From contig JAMOQI010000061.1 in the NCBI GenBank assembly GCA_027064095.1, positions 1-36,483 of the forward strand: a stretch of 36,483 nt of DNA. Reading direction: 5' to 3'. The position numbers were made by a program, and so were the translations under genes. The stretch's first letter is position 1; every line of letters starts with the position of its first letter. This DNA comes from Bacteroidales bacterium. GTDB lineage: Bacteria; Bacteroidota; Bacteroidia; Bacteroidales; UBA1556. Below the pieces are notes generated by a model. That model made no database searches. It was not told where the DNA came from and worked only from the letters and a program-made list of their open reading frames with translations. This document shows positions 1-9,732 of this stretch, piece by piece.

Positions 1-367
1 TTTCTATAAAAACAAATTTTGGAATGAATAAATATGCATCATTGAAATTTAACTTATCTATGTTTGAAGATGACAGTTTTTCAAAGTAATTTTTAAGCTT
101 ATAACTTAAATAAACAAACTTCCAGCTATTTGAATATTTGTTAATAAATTTTTCGATTAAATTAAATTTATTTTGACCTTTATCATTATTTAGACAAAAC
201 TCTTCTATACTGCCAATAGCAATTAATTTTTTATATTTACTATATCTATCGTGAGTATAATTGTTGCTGTCGAGGGAGCAAAACGAGCTGTGTAAATTAC
301 TAATTGATAATAGTTTATTGCTTAAATTTTCTTTATTGCTTAGGTCAATTTCTATATCTAAATACAT
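1..367 (-). CDS. pabB: Chorismate-binding aminodeoxychorismate/anthranilate synthase component I, N-terminal part (partial)
   Basis: I translated this leftward frame by hand from an ATG at 367-365; it stays open for 122 codons to the window edge, so the C-terminal catalytic part is missing. The visible part matches the N-terminal region of Bacteroidota PabB-like enzymes: an early FCSLDSN segment, a YKKLIAIGS strand, then VYLSYKLKNYFEKLSS and a strand ending in IPKFVF. Full-length enzymes are usually about 420 residues and convert chorismate plus ammonia (from a glutaminase partner) to aminodeoxychorismate for folate synthesis, in the cytoplasm. The related TrpE function cannot be excluded because the chorismate-binding domain is outside the window. 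It is divergent from the acyltransferase at 558, sharing a 190-bp intergenic region. Confidence 0.72.
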   Translation of the reverse strand, partial: MYLDIEIDLSNKENLSNKLLSISNLHSSFCSLDSNNYTHDRYSKYKKLIAIGSIEEFCLNNDKGQNKFNLIEKFINKYSNSWKFVYLSYKLKNYFEKLSSSNIDKLNFNDAYLFIPKFVFIE

Positions 368-504
368 ATTGCAAAGGAAGTAAATTTTGTTAATATGTTA
401 TTGAAAAATTATGTGATTTTGTGAGTAATAATTGGTGTATTGAAAATAAGTTATTACTGTTTATATTATCTTGTATCATTAATAAAAATGAAAATAAAAA
501 AACA

Positions 505-512
505 TATCTTTG
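505..512 (+). promoter_or_regulatory. Bacteroidota -7 promoter box (TATCTTTG)
   Basis: TATCTTTG fits the Bacteroidota primary sigma -7 consensus TANNTTTG and lies 46 bases before the acyltransferase start codon, giving an expected leader of about 35-40 bases. A clear TTTG -33 box at the usual spacing is not visible, so this is a half-site call. Confidence 0.45.
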
Positions 513-557
513 CAAATCATATATAAAATATGGGTGTTATAAATTAACTTAATTATA

Positions 558-1733
558 ATGGAAGAAGAATTTTCGGATATTAGATATTATGGAGAAGAAG
601 ACTTAAATGAGGTTATTCAAAGGTTATTAGATGAACCAACAGTTTATAGAATAGCCAGGTTTATTTTCGGACAAGTATCTGAAGATGAGGTTAAAAAAGA
701 ATTACGTAATTATAAGACAATAAAGGAATTTCAGATTGATTTTATAATTAAAATTATTAAGAAAATTATTATTACCAGTACCGATGGATTAACTTCAGAA
801 GGGGTTGATAAGTACAGCCATTCAACGAGTGATAAATATATGTTTATTACTAATCATAGGAATATTGTTTTAGATGCTTCATTCGTTAATTATGAATTAT
901 ATGAAGCTTATCAAGAAGATTTTGAGTCAACAGCAATAGCTATTGGAAATAACTTACTAGGAATTCCTTGGGTGAAAGATATGGCTAGACTCAATAAGAG
1001 TTTCGTTGTTATAAGAGATGCTAGCGTGCAGCAAATGCTTGATAATTCGAAAAGACTATCAAAGTATATTCGTAAGTTAATTACTGAACGAATTAGTTCA
1101 GTTTGGATTGCGCAAAAAGAAGGTAGAGCAAAGGACGGAAATGATTTTACTCAACAAGGATTATTAAAGATGTTCCAGATGTCTGGAAGTGGTAATTTTG
1201 TCGAAGATTATGCTAGTTTACATATTGTTCCTGCTGCAATTAGTTACGAATATGATCCATGTATCACCGATAAGGTAAAGGAACAAATCGCTATTGAGAA
1301 TGGTGGCTCCTATACAAAAGGTCCATTAGATGATTTTAATAGTATGTATAATGGTTTAATGTCTTATAAAGGTCGCGTTCATATTAGCTACGGTGATGAA
1401 ATTACAAAAGATGTATTAGAGTCTTTAGATGGTAATATTTCTAAGAATGAAAAGATTAAACACTTGGCTGATTATATTGATAATTTTATTTATTCTAACT
1501 TTAAATTATGGCCCAATAATTATATTGCTTCGGATATGATAAATTCAAAAAAACAGTTTGAAAGTTTTTATACCTCGGAAGAAAGAAACAAATTCGAGAA
1601 TTATATGTTGGAGAAACTTGCTCCATTAGGTGAGGCTAATAAAGATCAACAAATTTATATTTTCCTTAAAACACATGCTTATCCGGTTAGAAATGCTTAT
1701 AGAAATAATAGTGATTTTAGCTTTGACTTTTAG
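558..1733 (+). CDS. Large 1-acylglycerol-3-phosphate acyltransferase-family protein (PlsC/GPAT superfamily)
   Basis: 391-residue cytoplasmic or membrane-associated protein with an acyltransferase signature: FITNHRNIVLDAS around residues 97-108 (His100, Asp106), followed by an SVWIAQKEGRAKDG block near 180-195 that corresponds to the EGTR-type substrate-binding motif. No signal peptide or strong transmembrane helix is seen. Family members move an acyl chain to a glycerophosphate-type acceptor in membrane lipid synthesis. The His-to-Asp spacing is five residues rather than the canonical four, which I believe is shared by a Bacteroidota-specific subfamily of about 390 residues. The start is supported by the N-terminal FSDIRYY segment typical of that subfamily and by the upstream -7 box. 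Monocistronic as far as can be seen; the exact lipid substrate is not deducible. Confidence 0.75.
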   Translation: MEEEFSDIRYYGEEDLNEVIQRLLDEPTVYRIARFIFGQVSEDEVKKELRNYKTIKEFQIDFIIKIIKKIIITSTDGLTSEGVDKYSHSTSDKYMFITNHRNIVLDASFVNYELYEAYQEDFESTAIAIGNNLLGIPWVKDMARLNKSFVVIRDASVQQMLDNSKRLSKYIRKLITERISSVWIAQKEGRAKDGNDFTQQGLLKMFQMSGSGNFVEDYASLHIVPAAISYEYDPCITDKVKEQIAIENGGSYTKGPLDDFNSMYNGLMSYKGRVHISYGDEITKDVLESLDGNISKNEKIKHLADYIDNFIYSNFKLWPNNYIASDMINSKKQFESFYTSEERNKFENYMLEKLAPLGEANKDQQIYIFLKTHAYPVRNAYRNNSDFSFDF

Positions 1734-1861
1734 ATATAGCATTAATTAATTAATTTTATCAATTTATAAAGAATATTTGTAATTTTACTTCGTTATTGAC
1801 TTTTAGTACTTGGAAGTGTTTTAAGTATTTTTTTGCATATTATAAATAATAAAAAATAATT

Positions 1862-2929
1862 ATGCGTTATTTTTATACTCTCGTAATATTTATATTTATC
1901 ACCAATGTATTGTGCTCGCAAACAGCGAAGTATAGTAATGAGTTTTTGGCAATAGGTGTAGGAGCTAGATCCTTGGCAATGTCCAATTCTGTTGTTGCAA
2001 GTAGTAATTCTGCATACTGGAATCCATCAGGTCTTATAGATATTAATAGAGATAGAGAGGTGTCATTAATGCATTCAGAGTATTTTGCCGGTATATCAAA
2101 GTATGATTTTGGTTCATTTGTCGCTACGTTTAATGAAAAATCTGCAGGCGCTTTATCAATCATTAGATTTAGTGTTGATGACATTCCAAATACATCAGAG
2201 CTGATTGATGGTCAGGGAAATATAAATTATGATAAAGTTACTTCCTTTAGTTCTACCGATCTTGCTGTAATACTCTCGTATTCGCATTCTTCAAAGATAG
2301 AAGGGCTTTCATTTGGAGGTAATGCCAAAATAATAAGGCGTAAAGTAGGGGACTTTGGTTCTTCATGGGGCTTTGGATTGGACATTGCTGCTAAATATTC
2401 TAAAGATAAATGGATTATGGGTGTAATGTTAAGAGATATTACAACAACTTTTAATTCATGGTCCTATAACCTTGATGAAGCTATGAAGTCAGCATTTGCC
2501 CGTACTGGTAATACTATTCCTGTAAATAGTACAGAAATAACATTACCTAGAGCAATATTTGCTGTGGGCAAGCATTTTAAAATTCATAATAATATTGGAC
2601 TACTGACAGAAGTTAATCTGGATATTACCACTGATGGCAAAAGAAATGTTTTAATAAAGTCAGACCCTTTTAGTATTGACCCACATATAGGTTTGGAATT
2701 TGATTTTAAGAAGATAGTTTTCTTTAGATTTGGTGTTGGAAATATCCAGAAAGAAACTATGACTGATAATGTTAAGAAAACGACTTTTCAACCAAATGTG
2801 GGTTTAGGAATAATATTAATGAAAACAATTAGCATTGATTATGCATTTACTGATATTGGTAATCAATCTATTGCGTTGTATTCTAATGTGTTTTCGTTAA
2901 AATATAGTTTTAATACTAAAAAAGATTAG
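1862..2929 (+). CDS. PorV/PorQ-family outer membrane protein, PorV2-like
   Basis: 355 residues with a Sec signal peptide (hydrophobic residues 4-18, cleavage near CSQ at 18-20). The mature N-terminus has the PorV-family signature: FLAIGVGARSLAMSNS at about 28-43 and SAYWNPSGL at about 50-58, followed by alternating strands typical of a FadL-like outer membrane barrel and a C-terminal aromatic-rich strand. PorV proteins act as outer-membrane shuttles that carry type IX cargo to the PorU sortase. The gene sits only 11 bases upstream of the PorU2-like peptidase gene, so they are almost certainly co-transcribed. It most resembles the lineage annotated as PorV2, paired with PorU2, rather than the canonical PorV; the core T9SS genes (porK, L, M, N, sov) are not in the window. 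Confidence 0.8.
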   Translation: MRYFYTLVIFIFITNVLCSQTAKYSNEFLAIGVGARSLAMSNSVVASSNSAYWNPSGLIDINRDREVSLMHSEYFAGISKYDFGSFVATFNEKSAGALSIIRFSVDDIPNTSELIDGQGNINYDKVTSFSSTDLAVILSYSHSSKIEGLSFGGNAKIIRRKVGDFGSSWGFGLDIAAKYSKDKWIMGVMLRDITTTFNSWSYNLDEAMKSAFARTGNTIPVNSTEITLPRAIFAVGKHFKIHNNIGLLTEVNLDITTDGKRNVLIKSDPFSIDPHIGLEFDFKKIVFFRFGVGNIQKETMTDNVKKTTFQPNVGLGIILMKTISIDYAFTDIGNQSIALYSNVFSLKYSFNTKKD

Positions 2930-2940
2930 GAGAAAGTTTT

Positions 2941-5900
2941 ATGTATAAGAAAATTTTATTTTTATTATTAATTAGCTTTGTTTCCATAAATATTAATGCT
3001 CAATCTTATGGTAATGAGTGGATAAATTATTCACAAAAATATTATAAGTTTCCAGTAGTAGAAAATGGAATATACAGAATTACATATTCTCAACTTATAA
3101 GTGCCGGTGTTCCTGTTTCATCAATAAATAGCCCATTAAATATGCAGGTATTTGGTAGGGGTAAAGAGATACCTTTATATATAACCAATGAGAGTACCGG
3201 TGTGTTTGGACCTAACGATTATATTGAGTTTTATGCACAAAAGAACGATGCTTGGTACGACACAGTACTTTATGCTTATAATGATTGGATGGTTAATACT
3301 GACTATAGCTTGTTTACTGATACTGCATATTATTATTTTACTTGGAATTCGTCTGTCAATAATTTGAGATTAAGTATAAGTAATGATGTAAATTACTCTG
3401 CCTATAATAATTCTGATTATTTTATTTATGACTCAAGATTATATTTTAATAGTTACTATATTGAAGGAGTAAAAAAGAAATTATCTTCATATTTTATTTC
3501 CGATCCAAACTATGTTGAAGGAGAGGCCTGGTATGACTATGCTATTAGTCTGGGGGAAAGTAGAACTAGGAATTTGGGCACAAAAAATGTTTATGTTAAT
3601 GGTCCTGCCGCCGAGACTTTTATTGATGTTATGGGGGCATCGGATTTTAGTAATGGTAATAATCCGGATCACCATTTGAGTATTAGTGTTGCAGGAATTA
3701 ATATCGATACATTATATTCCGGTTATAAAAGACTTAAATTTCATAAAGTATTGAATAATGCAAATCTGGGAAGTAGCACTACCGCTTTTACATTTAGTTC
3801 TATTAATGATATTAATAGTGGAGCAGATAGATTTGCTATTCCTTATCTGAGAATTGTTTATCCACATACTACTGATCTTGAATTGAGAGATGAGTTTGAT
3901 ATGTTGGTAGATGATGTTTCCTCACAATCAAAGGTTTATTATAACTTTAGTAATTTTAATGGTGGTAATTCACCTGTATTATATGATTTGGATAATAATA
4001 TTAGGATAAAAGTAACCAAGAATAACAATAATTATCAAGTACTTATACCAAATTCTAATGGGCAAAAGCATTGCTATATTGCAGGGGAAAGTAATATACA
4101 TATTGTAAGTGGAATGCTGCCAATAAGTAGTACAGCTAAATTTACTAACATTGTTGCTCAAAACTCTAATGCAGATTTTATTATCATCACTAATAAAAAG
4201 TTTTTAGTTAATTCAGGCAGCTATCAGAATGCTAATGACTATGCATTGTATAAAAATAGCATTGGATATAATACTCTTGTTGTAGATATTGAAGAGCTTT
4301 ACCATCAGTTTTGTTATGGTATAAGAAAGAATCCAATGGCAATAAGAAATTTTGTTCGAAAAATGGGTGATTCATATGGCTTTTCTAAATATAGAGGTTT
4401 GTTTATAATAGGTAAATCATATCGGGCAACACAATATCGTAAGGATGCAAGCTTATTTGCCGGTACATTGGTGCCAACTTTAGGCTCGCCACCTTCCGAT
4501 ATTCAAATTTTAAGTGGTATCATTGATAATTTGTATACTCCGGCAATTCCCATCGGACGTCTTAGCGCACAAACTTTAAATCATGTAGATTTATATCTTG
4601 ATAAAGTTAAAATGCATGAAGATAGTCTGATAACACCACAAGCAATGTGGATGAAAGACATACTTCATTTTAGTGGCGGAAGTACGATAGATGAGCAAAT
4701 TAGGTTCTCAAATTATTTAAAAAGTTATGAATATATTGTTGAAGACACTATTTTTGGGGGTAATGTAGTTACTTTTTATAAAACATCTACAGATCCAATT
4801 CAAATAAATCTCAGCAATTTGATAAAATATTATGTTAATAAAGGAACAAGTTTGATGACTTTCTTTGGTCATGCTGCGGGAATTGGTTTTGATATTAGTA
4901 TTGATGACCCATCTGAATATTCCAATTATGGTAAATATCCTTTTCTGTTGGCAAATAGCTGCTATGCAGGTGATATCTTCCAAAATACGAATAATGGGGT
5001 TGCTAATTCTTCAGAAGAATTTGTTCTAATACGCGATAAGGGTATGATTGGATATCTTGCTTCAATAACACCAGGTTTTGATAGCTTTTTAAATTTGTAT
5101 TCCAGAAATTTTTATAAAAAATTCTCTTCCACAAATTATGGTGAATCAATAGGGCGTATAATACAACAAACAATAAATGATATTCAGACACCAGTAAATA
5201 TAGGTGTTAAAGAAGTATGTTTGGAGATGACACTTCATGGAGATCCAAGTTTGAGAATGAATCCGGCACCGAAGCCCGATTATATGATTGATAATAAGTC
5301 AGTGTTTTATACACCTGAAGTTGTATCAACAGAAGTTGATAGTTTTGATTTTAATATAGTAGTGTCTAACAGAGGACGGGCAGTAAATGACTCTATTGTA
5401 ATTTCAATAGTAAGAGCATATCCTAATGCCGATAGCGTTGACAGATATTTATTTACCATTAGAGGTACTTATTATACAGATACTATTAAAGTAAAAATGC
5501 CTGTAAATAGAGTCTATGGTATTGGCGATAATCTTATTTCAGTTAGTGTTGATGATTATAATTTTGTTGATGAAATGGATGAAAGTAATAATCGTATTAC
5601 TTATACCTTAAATATTAAGGCTGCAGATTTAAGTCCGGTTTATCCACCAAAATTTGCTGTTGTGCCTAATTCTAATGTTACACTTAAAGCCTCTACATAT
5701 TATCCTTTTACCAAGAATTTGGATTATATATTTGAGATAGATACAACTGATTATTTTAACTCTCCGTTTAAACAAACTCATAAATTGAATAGCGCTGGTG
5801 GAGTCTTGGAATGGTCACCAAATATTGTATTGCAAGATAGTGTGGTTTATTATTGGAGAGTGAGTTTAGATTCTAACGCACAACATAACTATAATTGGAG

Positions 5901-7998
5901 AAATAGTTCCTTCCAATATATCAATAGTTTATATGGTTGGTCACAAGCACACTTTTATCAATTTAGGAACGATACTTATCAGTTTACCAATTTTGATGAA
6001 GCAAACAGAACTTATAAATTTGTCGATGATATTAAAATCATGAATGCTCAAACAGGTGTTTATCCATATATTGCTTGGACAGAGATATTTCTTAGAATGA
6101 ATTATACTCCATATGGAGTTTGGAGCTGTATTCCTTATAATATGGGAGGATTGAAGATTTTTGTTATTAATTCAGTATCATCTGACTTTTTGTGGTCTAA
6201 ACAAACAACAACACCTTTTGGTGTTAATGGAAATCTACATTGTACACATTATGATTATCCTAGTTTTGATTTTCCAACTCAAGATTATAATATGACCTCG
6301 CAAGGTTATGGTGTTATTACTGACAGTATTTGGTATAGAAGAATTGCAGACTTCTTAGGTTCTATCAAAAATGGTGAACATGTTATGATAATGAGTTTTA
6401 ACAGAACTCAACCTCAGGATTATCCTGAGTATTTGCTTAAAGCTATAGATACTATCGGAAGTTTGTATATCAGGAATATTCAAAACGATTTACCATTTAT
6501 TATATATGGAACAAAGGGTATTTTTGGCTCTGCTCATGAAGTAATTGCTGCAAATGATACTTCATCTGTTAATTTACGTGATAGTGTTAAGTCACATTGG
6601 AATGAAGGGAAAATAATTTCTCCATTAATAGGACCTTCTAAAAAGTGGAGTTCATTACATTGGCATCAGCACAGTTTGGATAATATTTCTAGTGATTCAG
6701 TTCGGTTGAGATTAATAGGTATAAAGGCTGATGGACAACGACAGACAATTATTGATGGTATTCCACCGGATAGTGCCAATGTGTTTTTATTAAATGATAG
6801 AATGCCAGCAGCAACTTATCCATATTGTCAGCTAGAATGTATAATGAAAGATGATTCTTTGCGTACACCTGCATATTTAGACAATTGGAGAGTGATTTAT
6901 CAGCCTGTACCAGAGGTCGCTATAGATCCTATAACTCATTATGAGTTTTATGCTGATACTTTAATGCAAGGAGATACTTTAAACTTAGAAATTGCCTATA
7001 GAAATATTAGTGATGTAGATATGGATAGCCTATTAGTTAGAGTATACGTTAGAGATGCTTTTGAGAATCTGCATATGGTTTTAGAAGAAAAAGGGGATCC
7101 TTTATTGAAAAACTCAACATACATTGATACTATAAGCATTTCTACAATGCCTTGGTTAGGGCAATGCTATTTGTATGTAGAAATAAATCCAATAAATTTA
7201 CAAACTGGAGTTTATGACCAATTAGAGGTTACTCATCTTAATAATAAAGGTGATATACCTTTCTTCGTTGAACGCGATAAACAAAATCCATTGCTTGATG
7301 TTACTTTCGATGGTGTGCATATATTAGATGGTGATTTGGTTTCAGCAACTCCTGAGATTGTTATCGGTCTTAAAGATGAAAGTAAATTTAAAGCAATAAA
7401 TGATACTTCTTCATTTAGAATTAGAATTAAGAAACTTGAAGATGATGATTTTACAAATGTGAATTTCTCCAACCCTGATAATATTTTAGAATTTGTGCCT
7501 GCTCAGCTTCCTGATAACAGTGCTCAGGTAATATATCGTCCAAAATATGAAGATGGAGAATATCAGTTGTTAGTATATGCAAATGACGCTTCATATAATA
7601 AATCAGGGGACAATGGTTATAAGATTAATTTTGAAATAATTAATAAGGCTAGTATTACACAAATGATGAATTGGCCTAATCCATTTTCTGATAAAACACA
7701 CTTTGTATTTACTCTTACAGGCTCACAAATGCCAGATTATTTAAAAATTCAGATTCTTACTGTTACGGGTAAAATTGTACGCGAAATAGATATGGATGAA
7801 TTGGGACCATTACATATTGGTAGAAATATTACGGAATATGCCTGGGATGGTAAAGATGAATTTGGAGACCAATTAGCAAATGGTGTTTATTTGTATAGGG
7901 TTGTGACTCGTCTTAATGGCGAAAGTATTGAGCATAGAAATTCTGGTGCAGATAAATATTTTAAGAAGAATTTTGGTAAAATGTATTTAATGAGATAA
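2941..7998 (+). CDS. C25-family type IX sortase-like peptidase, PorU2-like
   Basis: 1685-residue exported protein: signal peptide 1-20, a long beta-rich N-terminal region, a gingipain-type C25 peptidase domain about 412-772, a CARDB-like Ig domain about 782-892, further beta-rich modules, and a C-terminal FlgD-like/type IX sorting-type domain from about 1575 (WPNPF at 1578-1582, later AWDGKDEFG and ANGVYLYRV). The catalytic pair is visible: His644 in FFGHA and Cys674 in NSCYAGD. PorU-type sortases cleave the C-terminal sorting domain of secreted cargo and attach the protein to surface lipopolysaccharide. Length is well above canonical PorU (about 1100-1200 residues) and agrees with the PorU2 type. 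It is translated just after the PorV2-like gene and ends 3 bases from the stop of a convergent glycosyltransferase. A self-acting secreted C25 protease is an alternative, but the paired PorV argues for a sortase. Confidence 0.78.
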   Translation: MYKKILFLLLISFVSININAQSYGNEWINYSQKYYKFPVVENGIYRITYSQLISAGVPVSSINSPLNMQVFGRGKEIPLYITNESTGVFGPNDYIEFYAQKNDAWYDTVLYAYNDWMVNTDYSLFTDTAYYYFTWNSSVNNLRLSISNDVNYSAYNNSDYFIYDSRLYFNSYYIEGVKKKLSSYFISDPNYVEGEAWYDYAISLGESRTRNLGTKNVYVNGPAAETFIDVMGASDFSNGNNPDHHLSISVAGINIDTLYSGYKRLKFHKVLNNANLGSSTTAFTFSSINDINSGADRFAIPYLRIVYPHTTDLELRDEFDMLVDDVSSQSKVYYNFSNFNGGNSPVLYDLDNNIRIKVTKNNNNYQVLIPNSNGQKHCYIAGESNIHIVSGMLPISSTAKFTNIVAQNSNADFIIITNKKFLVNSGSYQNANDYALYKNSIGYNTLVVDIEELYHQFCYGIRKNPMAIRNFVRKMGDSYGFSKYRGLFIIGKSYRATQYRKDASLFAGTLVPTLGSPPSDIQILSGIIDNLYTPAIPIGRLSAQTLNHVDLYLDKVKMHEDSLITPQAMWMKDILHFSGGSTIDEQIRFSNYLKSYEYIVEDTIFGGNVVTFYKTSTDPIQINLSNLIKYYVNKGTSLMTFFGHAAGIGFDISIDDPSEYSNYGKYPFLLANSCYAGDIFQNTNNGVANSSEEFVLIRDKGMIGYLASITPGFDSFLNLYSRNFYKKFSSTNYGESIGRIIQQTINDIQTPVNIGVKEVCLEMTLHGDPSLRMNPAPKPDYMIDNKSVFYTPEVVSTEVDSFDFNIVVSNRGRAVNDSIVISIVRAYPNADSVDRYLFTIRGTYYTDTIKVKMPVNRVYGIGDNLISVSVDDYNFVDEMDESNNRITYTLNIKAADLSPVYPPKFAVVPNSNVTLKASTYYPFTKNLDYIFEIDTTDYFNSPFKQTHKLNSAGGVLEWSPNIVLQDSVVYYWRVSLDSNAQHNYNWRNSSFQYINSLYGWSQAHFYQFRNDTYQFTNFDEANRTYKFVDDIKIMNAQTGVYPYIAWTEIFLRMNYTPYGVWSCIPYNMGGLKIFVINSVSSDFLWSKQTTTPFGVNGNLHCTHYDYPSFDFPTQDYNMTSQGYGVITDSIWYRRIADFLGSIKNGEHVMIMSFNRTQPQDYPEYLLKAIDTIGSLYIRNIQNDLPFIIYGTKGIFGSAHEVIAANDTSSVNLRDSVKSHWNEGKIISPLIGPSKKWSSLHWHQHSLDNISSDSVRLRLIGIKADGQRQTIIDGIPPDSANVFLLNDRMPAATYPYCQLECIMKDDSLRTPAYLDNWRVIYQPVPEVAIDPITHYEFYADTLMQGDTLNLEIAYRNISDVDMDSLLVRVYVRDAFENLHMVLEEKGDPLLKNSTYIDTISISTMPWLGQCYLYVEINPINLQTGVYDQLEVTHLNNKGDIPFFVERDKQNPLLDVTFDGVHILDGDLVSATPEIVIGLKDESKFKAINDTSSFRIRIKKLEDDDFTNVNFSNPDNILEFVPAQLPDNSAQVIYRPKYEDGEYQLLVYANDASYNKSGDNGYKINFEIINKASITQMMNWPNPFSDKTHFVFTLTGSQMPDYLKIQILTVTGKIVREIDMDELGPLHIGRNITEYAWDGKDEFGDQLANGVYLYRVVTRLNGESIEHRNSGADKYFKKNFGKMYLMR

Positions 7999-8001
7999 AG
8001 T

Positions 8002-9414
8002 TTATTCTTTGCGATAAACCTTTATCCATGCAGGATAACAATGATATTCTTTGTATAAGTTCAAGTTATCTATGGATGGTTTTTCATTTCTTAATTCAAG
8101 ATTATTATATACATTGGAATAAATAATATAGCTTCCTTTGGGAGCTTGTTCTATACTTTTTATACTAAATTGAAAATTATAGTTATTGTCCAAATAATTA
8201 TACTTCATGTTTTTATGAAGTGGAAAGTCAACAATTATACTTTCTCCTGACAATTTTACATCTTTAAAATCTACTAACATCTGCTTTTGTATCTTCAAAT
8301 ATGATATGCTTTTAAGACTGGAATCCCATGAATTTGAATAGGGGTATGGATTTACCCAAAAATTGGATAATACTATAATACTAACTGAAAGAGTAATAAT
8401 TAGCTTTTGATATTTTATTTTTATTTTTTGAATATTATAAACAAAACTGAGATATATAAATGGATATGCAATCATAAAATATCGTGGACCAACGGGATAA
8501 TGTAAAGGCGTGAAAATAATAATAAATGGAGCTAAACTTAGCATTATTAATATTATTAATTCTCTGGGAATACGATTAATAACTCTCTTATTTTTATTTT
8601 TAAAAAAATAAAATAGTAATAAGCCTGCTATTATAACTAATCTACCATTACTATTAAAAGCTATAATTTCAAAAATAAAATTCTTAAATATCCAAGTTAG
8701 TGAGCTTATATGATGAAGGCTTGTATTTTGATTACTTACAACTATCCATGATGTTTGGAAATAATGGAATGTAAACCATGTAATTGTGACAATAATAGCA
8801 GGGATATAATATTTTAATGTTGCTACGATAGATTTCAAATTTCCATTCTTTAGAAAAAACAATTGAATAAAAAAGATAGATATAACAATACTAAATCCCC
8901 TAATGTTTATTAGTGGGATGATTATTGTGCTCATTATTAATAGTTTGTAATTATTCTTAGATATTGCATTTATTGAAAGGAAGAATAGAAATACTAATAT
9001 AATATCGTAACCCATAAGAATAAATTGCGTCATAAAAGTTGGGTCAATAATAATGAACAATAGGGCTATAAAAGTGGCTTTTGTAGTTAAATATTTTTGG
9101 CTGAATCTATAAAATTGATAAATAAATCCGATGAAAAAGGGAAAAACAGCTAAGTGACTTACCCATAATTTATATCCGAATAATTTCCAAATAATACTAA
9201 AATATAGACTATAAAGTGGGGGAGTGCCGTTGTCATTTTTAAAATCTATAAGATTGTGAAGATTAGTTTCGTAAATATTATGAGCTACACTAGAAATATA
9301 ACTCATATCTGAGAAAAATGGAATAGAAATGCTAAAAACAAGATAAATAAAAGCTATTGCACTAGCCATTATAAAAGGCCAGTCTTTATTTATCCTTGCT
9401 TTTATTGTCTCCAT
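8002..9414 (-). CDS. Multi-pass GT-C fold glycosyltransferase (family 39/ArnT-like)
   Basis: 470 residues, hydrophobic through most of its length with roughly 10-11 transmembrane segments. The first helix is followed by an acidic periplasmic loop (FFSDMSY at about 34-40, Asp36) and then NGTPPLYSLYFSIIWKLFG at about 62-80, the arrangement seen in family 39 and ArnT-like transferases, which move a sugar from a polyprenyl-phosphate carrier onto an acceptor outside the cytoplasm. The last 100 residues are soluble. It is the last gene of the leftward run, 9 bases after the DUF721 gene, and is convergent with the PorU2-like gene. The donor and acceptor cannot be read from sequence; lipid A, O-antigen or protein are all possible. 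Confidence 0.68.
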   Translation of the reverse strand: METIKARINKDWPFIMASAIAFIYLVFSISIPFFSDMSYISSVAHNIYETNLHNLIDFKNDNGTPPLYSLYFSIIWKLFGYKLWVSHLAVFPFFIGFIYQFYRFSQKYLTTKATFIALLFIIIDPTFMTQFILMGYDIILVFLFFLSINAISKNNYKLLIMSTIIIPLINIRGFSIVISIFFIQLFFLKNGNLKSIVATLKYYIPAIIVTITWFTFHYFQTSWIVVSNQNTSLHHISSLTWIFKNFIFEIIAFNSNGRLVIIAGLLLFYFFKNKNKRVINRIPRELIILIMLSLAPFIIIFTPLHYPVGPRYFMIAYPFIYLSFVYNIQKIKIKYQKLIITLSVSIIVLSNFWVNPYPYSNSWDSSLKSISYLKIQKQMLVDFKDVKLSGESIIVDFPLHKNMKYNYLDNNYNFQFSIKSIEQAPKGSYIIYSNVYNNLELRNEKPSIDNLNLYKEYHCYPAWIKVYRKE

Positions 9415-9423
9415 AACATATTA

Positions 9424-9732
9424 TTATAATAAGACTATATCATCGATTGCAATATGACCTATTGATTCATTAACATGTTCTATTAGTTTTGACTTTGAAT
9501 AGGATATTTCTTGTCGAATAGCGGCAGAATTTAGTTTTAAAAATAGCTTCCTGTTTTTAATATATAAATCATTGGTGCTTCTAGCTATCATTCTGCCAAC
9601 AATATCCTCCCATTTCGCTATAATATTAGCTTCATCTAGTTTAGGTTGAATACCTGTATTCTCTATATATTGCCGGATAACTTCTCCCAACGATTGACTA
9701 TTTTGTCTTTTATATTTAGAATTATGCTTCAT
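9424..9732 (-). CDS. DUF721/DciA-like protein
   Basis: 102 residues. Contains the DUF721 core: GEVIRQYIENTG near 16-27, then IIAKWEDIVGRMIARST near 42-58 and the strand LFLKLNSAAIRQEISYSK near 68-85. DUF721 includes DciA, the replicative helicase DnaB operator/loader found in bacteria lacking DnaC. Its start codon overlaps the recF stop by one base (TAATG, base 9732), so the two are translationally coupled; recF next to a DUF721 gene is a common bacterial arrangement and supports a replication or repair role. No DnaA or DnaN gene is in the window. Confidence 0.78.
   Translation of the reverse strand: MKHNSKYKRQNSQSLGEVIRQYIENTGIQPKLDEANIIAKWEDIVGRMIARSTNDLYIKNRKLFLKLNSAAIRQEISYSKSKLIEHVNESIGHIAIDDIVLL

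Noticed and set aside
1873-2184. Minus-strand frame inside the PorV2-like gene
   Set aside because: Shadow frame opposite a well-supported signal-peptide and barrel-coding gene; no recognisable domain.
2941-7998. Reading the C25 protein as a secreted gingipain-like virulence protease
   Set aside because: The adjacent PorV-family gene and overall size fit a PorU2-type sortase better; no propeptide typical of gingipains is evident.
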